This document shows, piece by piece, positions 61,219-64,000 of a DNA stretch of 64,000 nt. The notes under the pieces were generated by a model that saw nothing but the letters and a program-made list of their open reading frames with translations, searched no databases and was not told the origin of the DNA. Position 1 is the first letter of the stretch, and each line of letters begins with the position of its first letter. The stretch covers positions 35,709 to 99,708 of the forward strand of contig CAJJDN010000165.1 of NCBI GenBank assembly GCA_905182985.1, read 5' to 3'. Both the position numbers and the translations under genes were made by a program. Source of the stretch: Paramecium sonneborni (Eukaryota > Ciliophora > Oligohymenophorea > Peniculida > Parameciidae).

Positions 61219-61786
61219 TTTCTTTTTTATTAAATACTTTAAAATATCTTTATTTATAAGTTATTTTTCTTTTTCTCAATTAAATGAATTATGCCATCAA
61301 TTAAGAATTAATAGTGAATATTCTATTTTTTATAAGAATAAAGGTCTTTTCTCACATTGAAAAATTTTTCTTAACTTTAGTTGTGCTATTTGATTCATTT
61401 ATTAAAATTTTTTATTATTAATTTTCAAAAATCAACGAAAGAAGAGAAATACTAAAAATGATATCATTTGTTTGCAGTATTGATTTATTATAGATGCATT
61501 ACATTTTTTAATAAATAATTGTTGGTTATTTATACAAATTACTGCTTGAATTAAAAATAATTTCATAAGAAATAGTTTACTAGTCAAACTCTTCGCTTAT
61601 AAAAATATTTCTAAGAAGTTGTCAAAGTATAAAAATAATATTAAATTTTGGTTATATATTTATAATTGATCAAATTTTAATTTCAATGCTTCTTAAAAGG
61701 TTTTTGAGTGGACTTAATATATCTATATAAACCATACTGGCTGCTATATATTTATCTTCAAATCCCTAAGACTAAAATTATGTAAG
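61219..61786. other. Intergenic, nothing seen
   Basis: These 568 bp lie between the PP1-docking gene start and the stop of the next minus-strand gene. Very A/T-rich with Phe/Leu or Lys/Asn runs in all frames; no start plus protein-like frame and no RNA gene recognised. Confidence 0.5.
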
Positions 61787-62948
61787 TCAAATGATTACTT
61801 TTGAAGCTACTTAAGTTTCAAATAAGAAACTAAATAATGATATAATGGAAATTAAAAGAAGAATCCCAAATATTGTGTCTCCAATCATGCATATTAAACA
61901 TATTAAACAAATTAATATAATTTAAACAACAAGAATACCTATTAATGATAAACTCCTTCTCTCTATGTTTATTGATTATTAGATAGTTTATAAACCTTCT
62001 TAAGGTTGAGGCATATTATTGGTAGTTGCAGGATCAAGAAGAATTTCTTTAATTTTTTTTATAAAATCTTTATGAGCTGGAAGATCTTCTGGATTAATTA
62101 ATAAGGAATGATTGAGTTGATTAAAATAGTAGAAACCATATATTACAAAAGTTTAATAAAGCAATACTTAGCCTGAAAACTCACCAAACTATAAAATCAA
62201 AAAAAAATTAAGGGGAATCTACAAATATATTAGATTAGTTGCAAATATGTTATAGTAGTTAAGCTTACGAATTTTAATAAGTAACAAGTTCACGAAACTA
62301 TTAAGTAATAGAATTGAATTAGTAATGATTATTACTTTACATAACTCTTTATGAACATAATAGTTATCTTTATTTTTTCCTGTATAACCTACAAGACTGA
62401 GTCCAATGAGCACAGCTTAAGAGTAGAAAAGCGATTTTTAATATCTAACCTAAAAGTTATAGAATATAGAATACAATGTTCTGATTAAATCTACCAATCA
62501 CAATTGCTAATGTGTTTAAGATCAATAACCCAAGAATTACATATAATGTCCATCTGACTTGAGTAATAATATATTATTGATCTTATCTCCAGGTTTCATA
62601 TTGATCATATGTAGAACCTGGAGAAAAAATTTTAAATTGTTCATACCTTTAATAATATCCCATTAATTTAACTTCAGTGAATCTAGTAGATATTTACATG
62701 AACCATTTTTCTAAACCTAAAATCTGAATTACTAGAACAATCAAAAAGGATTTCGCCTAAAGTTTATAGAAATTATATAAGAACTGAAATCTCATTTATG
62801 AAATTTCAACTTCTTTATTCTCACAAAAGATTAAAGTATTATATGATGGAGGTGGAATATAAGTGCTTAAATCAGGATATTTTACTTCTTGAATTTGATT
62901 CTGTTCCAAAAAGATAAAAGAAGAAGTTTAATTATTTTCTTAAGACAT
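61787..62948 (-). CDS. Multipass membrane protein, 378 aa
   Basis: Exons 62948-62475 and 62449-61787 flank a 25-nt intron, in phase. The first 65 residues are soluble and Gln/Pro-rich (MSQENNQTSSFIF, DLSTYIPPPSYNTL, where PPPSY resembles a PPxY WW-binding motif). About seven hydrophobic helices follow, including SFLIVLVIQILGLEKWFM, WTLYVILGLLILNTLAIVI, AVLIGLSLVGYTG, VIIITNSILLLNSFVNLLLI and a last pair (LSLIGILVVQIILICLICL and IFGILLLISIISLFSFLF). A soluble loop (KIKEILLDPATTNNMPQPQ) lies near 270. No family signature was recognised. The layout is that of a ciliate-specific integral membrane protein. Confidence 0.8.
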
Positions 62949-63500
62949 TTAATAAAATATATTTATATAGATGTAATATTTATTCATTTATATTACAAAA
63001 TTTATAAATCAATTCATTCAATTCTGGTTTATACTTTTACGGACATTCATTTTAATATTGATTGATTATAAACAAAATTTAACAAACTTTATTTTGATAA
63101 AACATAAACTGATATAGATTGATAATTAGATCAATCATTCATGAAATTCTTTTAAAATTGTATATACATTAATTACAATTTTCTCTCTAATTTTGGATGA
63201 TGCAGAAAAATAGAAATATTATTCAAACTATTTTTGGTCTCTTTATTTCTAAAAGATTTTTTTTAACGAGGTTTCTTAATTCTAATGAAATAATGCGATA
63301 AAAATTGATTAAAATTAATTAATGAATATTTTATACAAAAACAATAATAATTAATGTAGAAAAATGGAATAAACATTAGCTAATTAATTATTTGATGTAT
63401 TCTATTTGAGTATTTTCTATTCAGTTAAAAAATAAATAATTGATTATAAATTTGTTTTATGGAGAATTGGAAGATAAAATAATTAAAAATTTAATAAATT
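62949..63500. other. Intergenic, nothing seen
   Basis: These 552 bp are a divergent promoter region between the minus-strand membrane protein gene and the plus-strand fragment at 63501. It is A/T-rich with no protein-like frame. Confidence 0.5.
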
Positions 63501-64000
63501 ATGATATTTATAAACTTATTACTTTTGATAGTTTTTCATAGGTGTATAGCAACAATTCCAACAGATATATTTAATTTTAAGAACATTGTTTTTCAATAAC
63601 ATTATACTTTAGCGAATATAATTGGTGGAGTTACAAAAAATCAACTTGTGAGAAAGAAGATTGTCTAAAATAACTATACAATACTTATTGGAATGGATAA
63701 TCTTGTGCAGAATTGAAATATAGAATTATATATCAATCCATATAAATCCAAACTTATTAGAGTTGTACCATAATGTTCCAAAAGAATGGAATGAACTTAA
63801 AAATTTAGTTGTTTCTATAAAAATGCAACAGGCTACTACATATTAATAAGGTATTTAGAAAAATGGAAATTTATTATCAGCTACATCATAGCAGGTATAC
63901 AAATACTGATAAAATGATTGTTTTGTAGATACATTCGAATTTACAAATTTAACTCAAATGACGTGATGAATAATTAAGGAAATTTTACAGGTTTTAGTAT
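63501..64000 (+). pseudogene. Truncated, probably frameshifted Cys-rich surface protein
   Basis: ATG 63501 opens a signal-peptide-like start (MIFINLLLLIVFHRCIA). The reading frame then changes: from about 63545 another frame is protein-like and Cys/Trp-rich (QEHCFSITLYFSEYNWWSY, then STCEKEDCLKQLYNTYWNG). That pattern of acidic Cys, C-x-W and paired Cys is like the genes at 9969 and 29201. No intron joins the two frames. The frame stays open to a TGA at about 63960, with weaker residues. The gene is either a pseudogene or carries an indel, and may continue past the window edge. Confidence 0.45.

Noticed and set aside
1..64000. CRISPR arrays, bacterial operons, transposases, telomeric repeats
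   Set aside because: None seen. The genetic code, introns and gene families are those of a ciliate macronucleus, and no C4A2/C3A3 repeats are at either edge.
1..64000. Tetrahymena origin
   Set aside because: Tetrahymena uses the same code, but its introns are much longer. The 18-38-nt introns here and the trichocyst matrix protein point to Paramecium.

Overview
The window is a piece of ciliate macronuclear DNA, almost certainly Paramecium. Three things show this. TAA and TAG are read as Gln throughout and only TGA stops, so standard-code reading frames are mostly fragments. Introns are tiny (about 18-38 nt, GT..AG, most starting GTA). The gene content is eukaryotic and typical of Paramecium: a trichocyst matrix protein, H-type lectin and DUF4215 surface proteins, and Aurora, NEK and TOG-domain cytoskeletal proteins. 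Base composition is very AT-rich. All coordinates were worked out by hand. Exon lengths were checked for phase, and most multi-exon models below close exactly in frame.

Layout. 0.4-11 kb is mainly surface or secreted material: a small minus-strand gene, an H-type lectin-like secreted protein (1681-3005), a 1287-residue Cys-rich DUF4215 multipass membrane protein (3963-7874) carrying a one-base frameshift, a degraded stretch, and a Cys-rich GPI/TM-tailed protein (9969-10781). 11.4-17.2 kb on the plus strand holds a hypothetical gene, a dynamin GTPase, a three-repeat MYB protein and an aldo-keto reductase/Kv-beta homologue. 17.8-22.6 kb is one very large type I membrane protein gene. Its middle is duplicated in this sequence by an unmerged contig overlap of exactly 1017 bp on both sides of a single N at 19457. 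22.9-27.5 kb holds a pseudokinase, a TMBIM/Bax-inhibitor gene whose central 506 bp are inverted, a small gene and a DnaJ protein. 29-39 kb holds a second Cys-rich surface protein, a TOGARAM/crescerin-like protein, hypothetical genes, a trichocyst matrix protein, SmB and a coiled-coil/WD40 protein. 39.4-43.3 kb (minus strand) is a homologue of the giant 17.8 kb protein. 44-49.3 kb holds a short WD40 protein, AP-2 sigma, an Aurora kinase and a MORN/IQ protein. 49.4-63 kb holds two possibly related tandem genes, a GBP-family GTPase fused to a PX domain, a COMMD protein, two multipass membrane proteins, a NEK kinase and a small PP1-docking protein. A third, probably broken, Cys-rich gene runs off the right edge.

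Functional themes are membrane traffic (dynamin, AP-2 sigma, COMMD, GBP-PX), cilia and microtubules (TOGARAM, NEK, Aurora, MORN), the cell surface (lectin, DUF4215, Cys-rich antigens, two giant type I proteins), and RNA/nuclear functions (SmB, 3R-MYB). No operons are expected in this organism. Neighbouring genes are simply tightly packed, with convergent stops as close as 7 bp.

The two most informative anomalies are the 506-bp inversion inside the TMBIM gene, whose reversal restores one continuous reading frame at both junctions, and the GBP-coiled coil-zinc knuckle-polyQ-PX architecture at 53.3-56.6 kb.
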